The notes: generated from the sequence alone by a model not told the origin. Shown: positions 8,273 to 17,332, numbered from the stretch's first letter. The stretch: DNA of 64,000 nucleotides from Phycisphaerae bacterium (GCA_041652575.1 JBAZHC010000003.1:124001-188000); one strand, 5' to 3'. Numbers and translations are program-made.

Positions 8273-8297
8273 CTTTATGCTAATCTGTTGGTAAAAT
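8269..8297 (+). promoter_or_regulatory. Sigma-70 type promoter upstream of the TIGR03790-like gene
   Basis: TTGACT, 17 bp, TAAAAT, starting within the last codons of tilS and leaving a leader of about 50 bases before the ATG at 8355. Confidence 0.6.
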
Positions 8298-8354
8298 TTC
8301 TGTTGGAGAGTACGAATATAATTTGTATTTCGGAAGGAAGGAAGAAGTATATCT

Positions 8355-10142
8355 ATGGGGTTCTTGCCCGGAGCAGGCAATCTCAAAGGATTATTTTTCG
8401 GGCTTATAGTATGCCTGTTGTGTTCAGCTGTTTTCGGACTTATTGAACCAAATCAGGTTCTCGTATTAGTAAATCAGAACAGCCCTACGAGTATTTATAT
8501 TGCAAAATTGTACCGGCAATACTATCCCGAGATAACCAATTCACAGATACTTTATCTGTCGAATAATCCAACCCGGCCGGACTTATCTCTGCCGGACTGC
8601 AGCGGAACAAACAGCACTCCAGATGATGAAATAATAACACGAGAGGAATACGAAATACTTATTGCCAACCCCGTCAGAAAATACCTTATTGAAAATAATA
8701 TGGTCAACTCCATATATGTAATTATAACCACTGCCGGTCTGTCCTATAGAATAGAAGACACAACTTACAGTACGATAATAACACCGGCCGGCGGAGTCGC
8801 CTATGCCTCAAGTCTTGAAGCTTCCATAGATGCAGCTTCCGTAGAAGCAGAATTGGCGATTCTGTTCCAGAACGACCCCAATAACCCGGCAACAGTCGGT
8901 TATTTTGATAGAGTGGTCAACACTTACCAGGGATATCGCAATAGCGGAATTGAACTTTTTAATCACGATATATTAAATAACCTTAACAATCTGGACTGGC
9001 ATCGCCCAAGAAAATTATTCTCAAGCCATTATCCTCCCTGGATGGAAGGTGACCTTGCAAGGTCGGAAGGTGTGCAGGGACGGAGTTTCTCGGCCGGTGA
9101 TATGTATCTTACCTGCAGACTCGACGGGCCCAAAAAACAAGGCCAAAGCGCTGTTTTTGCGGTACATGATATGCTCGAAAGGTCACGAAGGGCTTCAAGC
9201 CCTGATTATGGAATTAATCCCAGTCAGGCAGTTGTCGTTCTTGACGATGCCCCCCTTGCGGTAAACCATAACTACAACCGTATATATAATGTGAATAGAG
9301 ATGTCGATTATATAATATGGACAGAAGGAACTCAGCAGCCGCCGAATACTTATTATGCGGAGTATCGAGACGATTATGAGAGCGGATTTTATCAGATGAG
9401 CGGCGAGAATATTATGTATGATATTCTTAACGTCGGGACAATGGAACCGGCCGACTATCTGAAAATACTCTGTGACGAAAGGGTAGGTATCCGTACAACT
9501 CAAAACGACCTCGGGGCAGGAGAATTGGCAATAGCTGTAGCCTGTTACGGTATAAATGGTGACGAAGCCAGCAATAAATATTATATACTTTCTGCAGGAC
9601 CTCAGGGCGGAGCTCTATTTAAATTGGCATACGGGGCCGTATTCTGTTCAATAGAAAGCTTCAATGCAGTTACAATGTTTTCCGATGCCTCAAGTGCACA
9701 GGCCAAGATAATAGACTTTTTAACAATAGGCGGTTGCGGTGCAATCGGTCATGCGTTCGAGCCCCTCTCCGATGCGACAATCGACACTGAGTTTATGTTT
9801 TATAATCTGCTGGCTGACAGCGATGATAATGGTTATGCGGATATGACCTTTATTGAAGCTGCATTTACAGGAATTCCTTATGTAAGCTGGAGCGAAGTTG
9901 TTATTGGGGACCCATTAATGAGGATAGCCTACGGCCCCGGCGGCCAGGCACAATCTTTAATATCTGCAGATCTTGATGGCGATGGAATACCTGCTACGCT
10001 AAGCGATTTCGCTCTCTGGTCTGATTCTTATCTATACTCTATAAATGATGAGGGCCAATCCTATAACGACCTGGCTGATTTGGATAAAAATGGAGTTGTA
10101 AATTTAAAAGATTTTGCTTATTTTGCAGGGCAATTTGAATAA
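8355..10142 (+). CDS. Secreted TIGR03790-family protein with dockerin-like C-terminus
   Basis: A signal peptide (hydrophobic residues 10-28) is followed by a domain opening NQVLVLVNQNSPTSIYIAKLY, characteristic of TIGR03790 proteins seen in Planctomycetota and Verrucomicrobiota. Their activity is unknown. The C-terminus (about 535-595) carries two Ca2+-loop repeats, DLDGDGIPATLSDFALW and DLDKNGVVNLKDFAYF, which match dockerin type I half-repeats used to anchor or assemble extracellular proteins. 595 aa. The ribosome site (GGAAGG) is slightly distant. Two PEP-CTERM genes follow, so this is a secreted/surface cluster. Confidence 0.75.
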   Translation: MGFLPGAGNLKGLFFGLIVCLLCSAVFGLIEPNQVLVLVNQNSPTSIYIAKLYRQYYPEITNSQILYLSNNPTRPDLSLPDCSGTNSTPDDEIITREEYEILIANPVRKYLIENNMVNSIYVIITTAGLSYRIEDTTYSTIITPAGGVAYASSLEASIDAASVEAELAILFQNDPNNPATVGYFDRVVNTYQGYRNSGIELFNHDILNNLNNLDWHRPRKLFSSHYPPWMEGDLARSEGVQGRSFSAGDMYLTCRLDGPKKQGQSAVFAVHDMLERSRRASSPDYGINPSQAVVVLDDAPLAVNHNYNRIYNVNRDVDYIIWTEGTQQPPNTYYAEYRDDYESGFYQMSGENIMYDILNVGTMEPADYLKILCDERVGIRTTQNDLGAGELAIAVACYGINGDEASNKYYILSAGPQGGALFKLAYGAVFCSIESFNAVTMFSDASSAQAKIIDFLTIGGCGAIGHAFEPLSDATIDTEFMFYNLLADSDDNGYADMTFIEAAFTGIPYVSWSEVVIGDPLMRIAYGPGGQAQSLISADLDGDGIPATLSDFALWSDSYLYSINDEGQSYNDLADLDKNGVVNLKDFAYFAGQFE

Positions 10143-10200
10143 CTTGTTTAAAAATATATACTTAAATCGAATAATAAATAAAAAAAAATAGTTTTTTTTC

Positions 10201-10228
10201 TTGACTTTTTGAGATTATAACTTAAAAT
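10201..10228 (+). promoter_or_regulatory. Candidate sigma-70 promoter for the PEP-CTERM genes
   Basis: TTGACT, 16 bp, TAAAAT, the same hexamers as the promoter at 8269. The leader is about 95 bases. Confidence 0.5.
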
Positions 10229-10327
10229 TATCTGTAATTATAGGACTCTGCCATTGGTATTGTAGGCGGGGTTTCGTTTCGGAGAAAATGGAAGTCGACC
10301 GGATTTTGGGTCTAAAGGAGGAAGAAG

Positions 10328-11077
10328 ATGAGAAGTTATGGATGGTCTATCTTTGTAGTTGGAGTACTCGTTTCAGTTCTGTTTACAGTCCCCGTTAAAT
10401 CAGCTCAAATCGAAGCCATGCAGTATTTTCTTACTACCGGAGACTTTTTCTTCGGTGGAGAATACGGCGGTACGATGTACGATAGAGAGTTCTTTATCGA
10501 ACAAACTACTTCTGAGTCAACTTCTACAACGGGCTGGTTAAGACTCGACGATACAAGCGGAACACAATATGAAATCAAAGGCGGTTCGATATACCTATCG
10601 CCAAGCGAATTACTTTCAGATTTAAGTTACGCCAATCCAATCCCGTTTTTCAATCCTTATATAGCTCTTGGGCATTTTGCTTCAGGGGCAACTTTAACAA
10701 TAGAAGGTACTCTTACCGTTCAGGGATCAACTGTCCCCATTTACACTGGTACACTTCTTGAGGCCACAGTAAATGTTAATTTCTATGGAGAAGAACAATC
10801 CATGGAATCTAACTATATTTTCTTTCAGCTGCATTTTGATACAACCGGCGGCGAGCTCTCAACTGGAACTAATGTCGGGTTTACCATCACGGACAAGTTT
10901 TATATCGATGTGGAATTAAGAAACTGCTCTCCGGCCCCTGTAACAAACTTTCAAAATGATATGGGCTATGCAGCTCCAAGCTGGTTATTAATTAATCCGA
11001 TAATTCCCACACCAGAACCTGCCACTTTACTTATCTTTGGGTTAGGCGCTATAGCTTTGGTTAGAAGAAAAAAATAA
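10328..11077 (+). CDS. PEP-CTERM sorting-domain protein
   Basis: A signal peptide (VVGVLVSVLFTVPVKSAQ) leads to a beta-rich body with no recognised fold. The C-terminus is a canonical PEP-CTERM signal: PTPEPATLLIFGLGAIALV then RRKK. Such proteins are cut and anchored by an exosortase, which is not in this window. A strong AAAGGAGG ribosome site precedes the ATG. 71 bp to the next PEP-CTERM gene suggests co-transcription. Confidence 0.85.
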   Translation: MRSYGWSIFVVGVLVSVLFTVPVKSAQIEAMQYFLTTGDFFFGGEYGGTMYDREFFIEQTTSESTSTTGWLRLDDTSGTQYEIKGGSIYLSPSELLSDLSYANPIPFFNPYIALGHFASGATLTIEGTLTVQGSTVPIYTGTLLEATVNVNFYGEEQSMESNYIFFQLHFDTTGGELSTGTNVGFTITDKFYIDVELRNCSPAPVTNFQNDMGYAAPSWLLINPIIPTPEPATLLIFGLGAIALVRRKK

Positions 11078-11148
11078 GAATGGAGTCGATATTTTGACGT
11101 TCTATACGGAGAAAAAAATAAAAAATAAAAAATAAGGAGTAAGGGAAA

Positions 11149-11832
11149 ATGTTTAAGAAAGTTCTACTGTTGAGTGTATGCATAATGTTTGTTGTAGCTG
11201 GTTTTGCTTCTGCTGCTATGGAAAAAATTGAAGTTGTACTTCAATTTGGAACAGCAAATTACTTTGATGCCAGTGAAGAAACACAAAGTATCCAAAGCAC
11301 AAATGGCGCCTGGACTTATATGGATAATGGTCAGGCTCAGCAATTCAGCACGACAAATACCGGCGCAATAATTACAGGGGCGGCAGATAATTCCAGCGGA
11401 GGCATGGCGAGTGCAAACTTCAGCGGCGGAACATGGCTCGTGCAACTGTATAATGGCGCTCTTTTAGAAGAAAACCTTGTTTTCAGACTCGGCGGTACCA
11501 TAGACTGGTACGTTGAAACTGAAAGCGACCTGTTTGCCAACAAAGTCGATGGTTCAGGAAAACTTACTATCAATAATTCTTTAACTATCATCGATGAAGA
11601 TTTCTGGGGTACAGGAGTTACCTGGGCATCTACCAATGGCAAAAGCGCTCTCGAAACTTCAATGTCAGGCGCACAAAAGGTCGGCGGCGGCTCACTTGAA
11701 AACTATTTAACCGACTGGTATTCAGGTAACGGCACAATGGTTATATGGGCCGATTCAAGCAAGGCTGTTCCTGAGCCGGCAACAATGGCATTGTTAGCAC
11801 TCGGCGGTTTGCTTTTAAGAAAACGCAGGTAA
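11149..11832 (+). CDS. PEP-CTERM sorting-domain protein
   Basis: A signal peptide ends near FASAA and the C-terminal signal is VPEPATMALLALGGLLL plus RKRR. The middle is rich in Gly, Ser, Thr and Asn, typical of exported exopolysaccharide-associated proteins. AAGGAG precedes the ATG. A large terminator follows, shared with the convergent ubiE operon. No enzymatic motif is visible. Confidence 0.85.
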   Translation: MFKKVLLLSVCIMFVVAGFASAAMEKIEVVLQFGTANYFDASEETQSIQSTNGAWTYMDNGQAQQFSTTNTGAIITGAADNSSGGMASANFSGGTWLVQLYNGALLEENLVFRLGGTIDWYVETESDLFANKVDGSGKLTINNSLTIIDEDFWGTGVTWASTNGKSALETSMSGAQKVGGGSLENYLTDWYSGNGTMVIWADSSKAVPEPATMALLALGGLLLRKRR

Positions 11833-11882
11833 TTTAAAAAGACGCAGTGCAGCGCATTCTCAGCGCTGATATAATATAGATA

Positions 11883-11920
11883 GCCCGAATCAGAGGCGAC
11901 CCCTCTGGTTCGGGCGTGCG
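11883..11920. terminator. Bidirectional terminator between convergent genes
   Basis: A 14-bp stem GCCCGAATCAGAGG / CCTCTGGTTCGGGC with one G-U pair and a 5-base loop, followed by GTGCGTTTTT. It sits between the plus-strand PEP-CTERM gene and the minus-strand ubiE end. Confidence 0.85.
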
Positions 11921-11940
11921 TTTTTACAGGCAAATCTGCT

Positions 11941-12651
11941 TTAAGATTTCACACCGGAATAAAGAGTAACAACACCGAAAGTCATTGGAATCTCCCGGAC
12001 ATCTGCGAAACCTGCTTTTTGCATTTGCCGGCAGAAATCTTCGCCTGACGGAAAAGTTTGTATCGTTTTGCTTAAATAACGATAAGCGTTAAAATCGCCG
12101 GTGATAATTTTGCCCAAAACAGGAATAATAAACCTCAAATAAACCAAATAGAACATCTTTATAACGCGATTTGATGGTATCGAAAATTCGAGTATCAGTA
12201 ATTTGCCGGCAGGCTTTAGAACCCTGTGCATTTGTTTTAAACCTTCTGCTGAATCGGTAAAATTTCTTACGCCAAAAGCACAAGTTACCGCACCAAATTG
12301 TGAATCTGTAAATGGAAGGTCGACAGCATCGGCCTGTTTCAAAGTGATTTTGCCGGCTAAATTTCGGCGGGCAGTTTTTCTGGCTGCAATTGTCAGCATT
12401 TTCCCCGATGTATCAATGCCGACGGCAGAGGAAATATCGCAGCCGAGGTCGAACAGGGATAACAGTAAATCGCCTGTGCCGGTTGCCGCGTCCAGAATAT
12501 TAAGTCCTTTGCCGCCTCTGAGAGATTTCGCCAATCTGCGGCGCCAGAATGTATCCATACCAAACGATGAAATCCTGTTGAAAATATCGTAGCGACAGGC
12601 GATTCGGTCAAATAATTTATGAATATCGGTACGCGACGGCTCTGAGAACAT
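11941..12651 (-). CDS. ubiE: Demethylmenaquinone methyltransferase (UbiE/MenG)
   Basis: SAM-dependent C-methylation that completes menaquinone. Motif I LNILDAATGTGDLLL binds SAM. TCAFGVRNFTD and LLILEFSIPSN are specific for the UbiE/MenG family, as is the N-terminal DRIACRYDIFNRISSFGMD. 236 aa is normal. It is the last gene of a seven-gene minus-strand operon, 4 bp after the hemerythrin gene. Confidence 0.93.
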   Translation of the reverse strand: MFSEPSRTDIHKLFDRIACRYDIFNRISSFGMDTFWRRRLAKSLRGGKGLNILDAATGTGDLLLSLFDLGCDISSAVGIDTSGKMLTIAARKTARRNLAGKITLKQADAVDLPFTDSQFGAVTCAFGVRNFTDSAEGLKQMHRVLKPAGKLLILEFSIPSNRVIKMFYLVYLRFIIPVLGKIITGDFNAYRYLSKTIQTFPSGEDFCRQMQKAGFADVREIPMTFGVVTLYSGVKS

Positions 12652-12655
12652 ACAA

Positions 12656-13198
12656 TTACTTTTTATGCATTAAATTCAGCTCTAATTCTATAGCTAACGG
12701 AAATAATACATTATTCTCAAGATGAATATGTTCACTGAGATGGCTTTCAATATCTTTCAGGCCGTCATAAAGCGATTTTAGGACATCGCCGGAGCCGGTG
12801 GGAAGTTTATAGTCGCCTGTTATAGTGTGAAGTTTCTTAAACATAACGCTTTCAGTCTGGTCGTGTTCATATTCCATTCGGCTGATTGGATTTTTTATAC
12901 TGCCGGTGTGGATTTGCGGCTTGGGGCCTCGATTTTTGTCAAAATCGTCCATCTGACGAATATAAGGGATAAGTATTTGTTCTTCGCTGTCAAAATGTTT
13001 CCCCAATTTAGTCCTGAAGTCCGGGAAAAAATCCTGCAAAGAACTGATTATAGCGAAATTCTCATCTTTGTGCAGCCCGGCCGCCTGCTCAAGTAACGTC
13101 TGCAATTTCAGCAATTTTTCTTTCATCAGGGAATGATGCTGCTGAATATATTCGGCTAATTCTACCAAAGACGTTTTTGACCAGTTTTTACGATACAT
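12656..13198 (-). CDS. Hemerythrin-domain protein, RIC/YtfE-like
   Basis: A four-helix di-iron protein. Conserved metal ligands are visible in order: QQHHSL (about 20), GKHFDSEEQILIPYI, EYEHDQTE and SEHIHLENNVLFPLA. This spacing resembles the hemerythrin domain of iron-sulfur repair proteins (RIC, YtfE/ScdA) that respond to nitric oxide or oxidative damage. The ScdA N-terminal domain is absent. Between DUF1638 and ubiE it may protect an anaerobic respiratory chain, which is inference only. Confidence 0.8.
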   Translation of the reverse strand: MYRKNWSKTSLVELAEYIQQHHSLMKEKLLKLQTLLEQAAGLHKDENFAIISSLQDFFPDFRTKLGKHFDSEEQILIPYIRQMDDFDKNRGPKPQIHTGSIKNPISRMEYEHDQTESVMFKKLHTITGDYKLPTGSGDVLKSLYDGLKDIESHLSEHIHLENNVLFPLAIELELNLMHKK

Positions 13199-13223
13199 AC
13201 AAACTTCCCGTAAAACTTTATTT

Positions 13224-13940
13224 TTAATCTGTCTTTATTATATCATCAGACGGCAGGTTCTGTACGATTTTTTCGCCCGGCTTTAGAACCAGGAACTCTT
13301 TATCGTTCCAGTCGCCGTTAACAAGCCTCTGCATCAGACCTGAATCGCCTTTTATTTCATCGTAGTTCCAGCCGAGAAACTCGGCGCAGCGTCTTGTATA
13401 TTCTTTATACTCGTCCGACTCGCCAAGACCCCAGTCCACATACGTAGCCCAATTGTATTCTCTCATCCATTTCTCTTCGATTTCCATTAAATACTTAGCG
13501 TTATCCTCGCCGTATTTTTCCTTATACTCCTTAAGCGTTCCTTCGTAACGTTCTTTTCCGGGCTGCCAGCTCGACTCTATCCAGCCGGGGCTATACCAAT
13601 AAACGCCGCGATGAGCATCGAAGTATTCCTGATATTTATCCTTTGAACCCAAAAGCAGAGTAACGCAGTCGTGTCCTCTGGGTACAACAAGCGGTATCTT
13701 CGCAGACAGGCCCACAATTCCATTACTGCAGAGGCCATACCCCAAAAGCGAGGCGTCATAAGGCTGGCCCTGAATGTCGCAGGTACAATCGAGCGCTTTC
13801 TGAACTTCGCTCCGAAGTTTATCAGGTGTGTCGTGCAAACCCTGCGGCATCAAAACTATATCGATAATATTCTTTGAGCGGGCGGCGCAGAAATATGCTT
13901 CTCTTTGTATAACTTTACAGACTATAAATTGTAGCTTCAT
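13224..13940 (-). CDS. DUF1638 family protein
   Basis: 238 aa with the family hallmarks MPQGLHDTPDKLRSEVQ, GYGLCSNGIVGL and PRGHDCVTLLLGSKDKY. The conserved Cys and His pairs suggest a metal or corrinoid site; in other genomes the family often sits near corrinoid methyltransferases. No biochemical function is established. Its ATG overlaps the stop of the upstream lipoprotein by one base. Confidence 0.8.
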   Translation of the reverse strand: MKLQFIVCKVIQREAYFCAARSKNIIDIVLMPQGLHDTPDKLRSEVQKALDCTCDIQGQPYDASLLGYGLCSNGIVGLSAKIPLVVPRGHDCVTLLLGSKDKYQEYFDAHRGVYWYSPGWIESSWQPGKERYEGTLKEYKEKYGEDNAKYLMEIEEKWMREYNWATYVDWGLGESDEYKEYTRRCAEFLGWNYDEIKGDSGLMQRLVNGDWNDKEFLVLKPGEKIVQNLPSDDIIKTD

Positions 13941-14434
13941 TACTTTGACTTTAACTCGATTGTATCGGTGATGCGTTTACCGTCAGCGGTGAAACAGACT
14001 GCCTGCAGAATATAAGTTTTATCGCCGGTGAGGTTAATATCGAGACTCAGCTCAAACTTATAGCAATGCAGAAAGTCCTGCCAGAAACTCTGATTCTTTG
14101 CCGCATCGGTCAATTCAATGTCCGGCCAGAGATAAAGACGCGTACCCATCGGGTCGGACGAACGCGGGGTATACTCATATAATTCAAACCGCCAAACCCC
14201 TGCCGCCTTCATTCTTGAATCGAATTGGTCGAACACGTCAATATAGGCCAAAATCTGCCAGGAAGTAGTAAATTCCGTGAGCTGATTAAACTTAATCTTT
14301 TCAGAAGTGAAAAGGCAGGTCTTCTCGAATGTTTTGGAGTATAAATCCGACGACTGGGTTTGCTGGACCTGTTCACAGCCAAACAGAGAGAACATAAGAA
14401 TCGCAGCGAAAAAGGAAATTATAAATCGCATCAT
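13940..14434 (-). CDS. Putative lipoprotein
   Basis: A signal peptide with lipobox SLFGC gives a lipidated Cys20. The mature 145 residues have Trp/Tyr-rich strands (GVWRFELYEYTPRSSDP, SFWQDFLHCYKFELSL) and end DTIELKSK. The start codon overlaps the ribBA stop by 4 bases (ATGA), which implies translational coupling. No family is recognised. Confidence 0.75.
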   Translation of the reverse strand: MMRFIISFFAAILMFSLFGCEQVQQTQSSDLYSKTFEKTCLFTSEKIKFNQLTEFTTSWQILAYIDVFDQFDSRMKAAGVWRFELYEYTPRSSDPMGTRLYLWPDIELTDAAKNQSFWQDFLHCYKFELSLDINLTGDKTYILQAVCFTADGKRITDTIELKSK

Positions 14435-15669
14435 AAATCCTCATTAAGTATATGGCCAAAGCGGTGTTTTTTGGTCTTCAGATAATTTCTATTATGCGGG
14501 CCGGGTTCAGCCATTAACGGCACCTGCTCGACAACCTTGATTCCATAAACTTCAAGGCGGGAAATCTTCTTTGGATTATTCGTCAGGATTTTTACCTGCT
14601 TCAGGCCTAAGTCTCTTATTATCTGGGCGCCAATTCCGTAATCCCGCCGGTCGGCACGAAAGCCGAGCTTAAGATTGGCATCGACGGTATCAAGGCCTTC
14701 TTCCTGCAGTTTATATGCGTGAAGTTTATTTGCAAGTCCAATGCCCCTGCCTTCCTGCCGGAGGTAAATTACGGCGCCAACACCGGCTTTTTCAATCATC
14801 TGCATCGCGGTAATAAGCTGATAGCCGCACTCGCATCTTTGCGAATGGAACAAATCGCCGGTGAGGCACTCCGAATGTACCCTTACAAGCACAGGTTCTT
14901 TGGTAATGACAGGATTTCCATTTTCATCGAGCTTGCCTACATCGCCTTTGCACAGGGCCAGATGCGGTTCAACTTCTGTTATGCACTTATATGCGATGAG
15001 CTGAAACTCGCCATAGTCGGTCGGCAGAAAAACCGATTGTATCCTTTTTACCTGGCTTTCACGCTGAAGGCGGTATTCAATCAATTTTGCTATGGTTGTG
15101 ATTTTTAGATTATGTTTTTTACAGAAATCCAGAAGCTGCGGGACGCGAGCCATCGTGCCGTCTTCGTTCATAATTTCACAGATAACGCCTGCCGGCTTCA
15201 TACCGGCAAGACTCATCAGGTCAACCGCTCCTTCGGTCTGGCCTGCGCGGATAAGCACTCCGCCTGTTTTGGCACGCAGCGGAAAAATATGTCCCGGCCG
15301 GACAAGGTCTGCCGAATGGACTTTATCCGCTATCGTAACTTTTATTGTATGAGCCCGATCCGCAGCACTGATACCCGTGGTAATTCCATCCCTGGCATCT
15401 ATACTTACGGTAAAGGCAGTGCCGAGGCGGGCGGTATTTTCGGCTGCCTGAGAATGAAGATTGAGCGAATCGCATTTTTCGCTGGTCAAAGGCAAACATA
15501 TCAAGCCCCTGCCGTGCGTCGCCATGAAATTTATAATCTCAGGCGTCACAATCTCCGCTGCGCAGACGAGGTCACCTTCATTCTCCCTGTCTTCATCGTC
15601 GACAAGGACAATCATTTTACCTTTTTTCAGGTCTTCTAATATTTCCGGAATATTACTGAATTCTGCCAT
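14431..15669 (-). CDS. ribBA: Bifunctional 3,4-DHBP synthase / GTP cyclohydrolase II
   Basis: Makes both riboflavin precursors. The N-terminal DHBP synthase domain (about 1-205) has DDEDRENEGDL (Mg2+ and ribulose-5-P binding) and HTEG-type RAGQTEGAVDL. The C-terminal GTP cyclohydrolase II domain (about 206-412) has the zinc site CLTGDLFHSQRCECG and YLRQEGRGIGL. 412 aa is full length. It lies 8 bp downstream of the pgsA-like gene; other rib genes are not in the window. Confidence 0.95.
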   Translation of the reverse strand: MAEFSNIPEILEDLKKGKMIVLVDDEDRENEGDLVCAAEIVTPEIINFMATHGRGLICLPLTSEKCDSLNLHSQAAENTARLGTAFTVSIDARDGITTGISAADRAHTIKVTIADKVHSADLVRPGHIFPLRAKTGGVLIRAGQTEGAVDLMSLAGMKPAGVICEIMNEDGTMARVPQLLDFCKKHNLKITTIAKLIEYRLQRESQVKRIQSVFLPTDYGEFQLIAYKCITEVEPHLALCKGDVGKLDENGNPVITKEPVLVRVHSECLTGDLFHSQRCECGYQLITAMQMIEKAGVGAVIYLRQEGRGIGLANKLHAYKLQEEGLDTVDANLKLGFRADRRDYGIGAQIIRDLGLKQVKILTNNPKKISRLEVYGIKVVEQVPLMAEPGPHNRNYLKTKKHRFGHILNEDL

Positions 15670-15677
15670 ATAACTTT

Positions 15678-16283
15678 CTATTGTTTATTATTCTCAAACT
15701 GTTCAATATACCTTGTTCCGGCATGAATGTAAATAAGCGTTGCGATTATCGCAGTTCCTGCCGCCGACCACCATAAAAATCTTAAAAACCAAATCCAGCC
15801 CGTTAAGGCCTTTGAAACTTCCGGTGCAATCAGAATCGCCGCGACCATAGTAAGCTGCAGTACCGTGGCGACCCTTCCTATGTACGCGGGAAATATTTTC
15901 ACCTGGAAAGTAAGAAAATAAAGTATCAAAAAGCCCAGCAGAAGAAATAAATCCTTGCCGATAATCAGAACTGCAACAGTAGGCGGAAGCTGAAAATCAT
16001 CTATTTTAGTTGCATTAATCGACAGAAGCACGCAGGCGCAGGCCATAAGAATCTTGTCTGCCATCGGGTCGAGAAACGAACCGAGACGCGTTACCTGCTT
16101 TTTCTTTCTTGCAATATAGCCGTCGTAAGCGTCGCTCAATGCCATAATCATAAAAAGCAGCAGCGATACATACCGCATAGTTGTGCCTGTTCCGGGATGA
16201 TTGACTTTGAGCATACAGATAACAAAAGGGATAATCAGCAATATTCGAAATATCGTTACCCTGTTGGCGTGGTTCAGCGTCAT
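15678..16283 (-). CDS. pgsA: CDP-alcohol phosphatidyltransferase, PgsA-like
   Basis: An inner-membrane enzyme that joins CDP-diacylglycerol to an alcohol, most likely glycerol-3-phosphate for phosphatidylglycerol. The CDP-OH-P motif is intact: D51, D54-G55, A58-R59, G68, D72 and D76 (DAYDGYIAR...GSFLDPMAD). Five to six hydrophobic segments, 201 aa. Start overlaps the SDR stop by 4 bases. The exact acceptor cannot be settled from sequence. Confidence 0.85.
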   Translation of the reverse strand: MTLNHANRVTIFRILLIIPFVICMLKVNHPGTGTTMRYVSLLLFMIMALSDAYDGYIARKKKQVTRLGSFLDPMADKILMACACVLLSINATKIDDFQLPPTVAVLIIGKDLFLLLGFLILYFLTFQVKIFPAYIGRVATVLQLTMVAAILIAPEVSKALTGWIWFLRFLWWSAAGTAIIATLIYIHAGTRYIEQFENNKQ

Positions 16284-17131
16284 ACGGTTGCGCCTCCGTC
16301 GATATTAATTATTTGCCCCGTGATATAATCGTTTTCGATTAAAAACTTTACCGCTTGTATGATTTCCTGTGGCGAGCCGGTACGTCCTGCCAGAATGCGG
16401 GCGAGTATTTTTTTCTTCAATTTCGCGGAAGTGCCTTTCTGCCAGTTTATAATGCCCGGCGAAACGGCATTTACCGTAAAATCGGGTGCAAGCTCTTTGG
16501 CGAGCGATTTTGTCGCGGCAACCAGGGCCGCCTTCGAAGCGGAATAAATGCTAAAACCGGCAGGCGGCCTTTGGACAATAACATCAGTAATGTTTATTAT
16601 CTTGCCGACGAGTTTCCCCCTGCTTTTTATTTTCTTCCCACTACGGACGATTTCGACAAATTTCTGAGACATTATCATCGAAGCGGTAAAATTAATATCG
16701 AATGTTTGCCTGATATATTTACTTGAGATATCTTTTATAGTTTTTTTTTCAAAAACCGCGGCGGCATTGATTAATATCTGCGGGGTTGAGAATTTTTTGA
16801 GATGAGCAAAAACTTTTATGATATTTTTCGGCTTTGTGAGGTCTGCCTGAATAAAAATGCTATTTGTCACTGCGAGCCCCTTTGGGGCGAAGCAGTCTCG
16901 TTTTTTAAGCGATAATTGAGATTGCTTCATCGTCTCGATTTCATCGGGACTCCTCGCAATGACATTTCCAGTGATACTTTTAATCTTTCGCTCAAGTTTT
17001 TTTGCCTGTGCGGAGTTTTTATGATAAATGCAGACGCAGTTTGCTCCGGCCTCGGCAAGGGCCAGAACCATCGCCTCGGCAAGCTTGCCGGTAGCACCTG
17101 TGATTATCGCAGTTTTGCCTTTAATATTCAT
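16280..17131 (-). CDS. SDR-family oxidoreductase with a repeat-encoded insert
   Basis: A short-chain dehydrogenase/reductase. NAD(P) site TGATGKLAEA at 11-20, INAAAV at 121-126, catalytic Y196 and K200 (YSASK), and C-terminal GQIINIDGGA. Similar to FabG/pteridine reductase-like SDRs; substrate unknown. Residues 56-89 (NVIARSPDEIETMKQ...) do not belong to the fold: they are encoded by a palindromic repeat and sit between G55 and N90-SIFIQADLTK, where an ordinary SDR would run straight through. The ribosome site is AGGAAA. This is the first gene of the minus operon. Confidence 0.85.
   Translation of the reverse strand: MNIKGKTAIITGATGKLAEAMVLALAEAGANCVCIYHKNSAQAKKLERKIKSITGNVIARSPDEIETMKQSQLSLKKRDCFAPKGLAVTNSIFIQADLTKPKNIIKVFAHLKKFSTPQILINAAAVFEKKTIKDISSKYIRQTFDINFTASMIMSQKFVEIVRSGKKIKSRGKLVGKIINITDVIVQRPPAGFSIYSASKAALVAATKSLAKELAPDFTVNAVSPGIINWQKGTSAKLKKKILARILAGRTGSPQEIIQAVKFLIENDYITGQIINIDGGATV
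16865..16964. repeat. 100-bp palindromic repeat inserted in frame inside the SDR gene
   Basis: The outer arms are TGTCACTGCGAG (16865) and CTCGCAATGACA (ending 16964), inverse complements with one mismatch. Inner arms GAAGCAGTCTC and GAGATTGCTTC also pair. With 2 duplicated flanking bases the insertion is 102 bp, exactly 34 codons, and it has no stop in the SDR frame. It belongs to the GTCATTGCGAG class of dispersed palindromic repeats. Confidence 0.85.
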
Positions 17132-17140
17132 AATTTTCCT

Positions 17141-17248
17141 GTCATTTCGAGCGAAGGCCCCTTAGAGGCCGAAGTCGAGAAATCTGTTTAAAAGAGATTT
17201 CTCCACTTCATTCGTCCCGACATCGGGACTCATTCCGGTCGAAATGAC
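17141..17248. repeat. 108-bp palindromic repeat in the SDR/pdxJ divergent gap
   Basis: The ends are GTCATTTCGA and TCGAAATGAC, perfect inverse complements over 10 bp. Inner arms GAGAAATCT and AGATTTCTC also pair perfectly. It has the same layout as the element inside the SDR gene and forms the 5' leader of the minus operon. Confidence 0.85.
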
Positions 17249-17297
17249 CAACAATCATTTTAACCGCAATTTGCGACTATTAAAAGGGGTTTTTCGC

Positions 17298-17325
17298 TTG
17301 CCGGGCAAATACCATTGGGTATAAT
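17298..17325 (+). promoter_or_regulatory. Promoter placing +1 at the pdxJ start codon
   Basis: TTGCCG, 16 bp, then a perfect TATAAT ending at 17325, with ATG at 17333 and no Shine-Dalgarno. Predicted initiation is at or one base from the ATG, so the mRNA is probably leaderless. Confidence 0.55.
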
Positions 17326-17332
17326 CCGAAAT

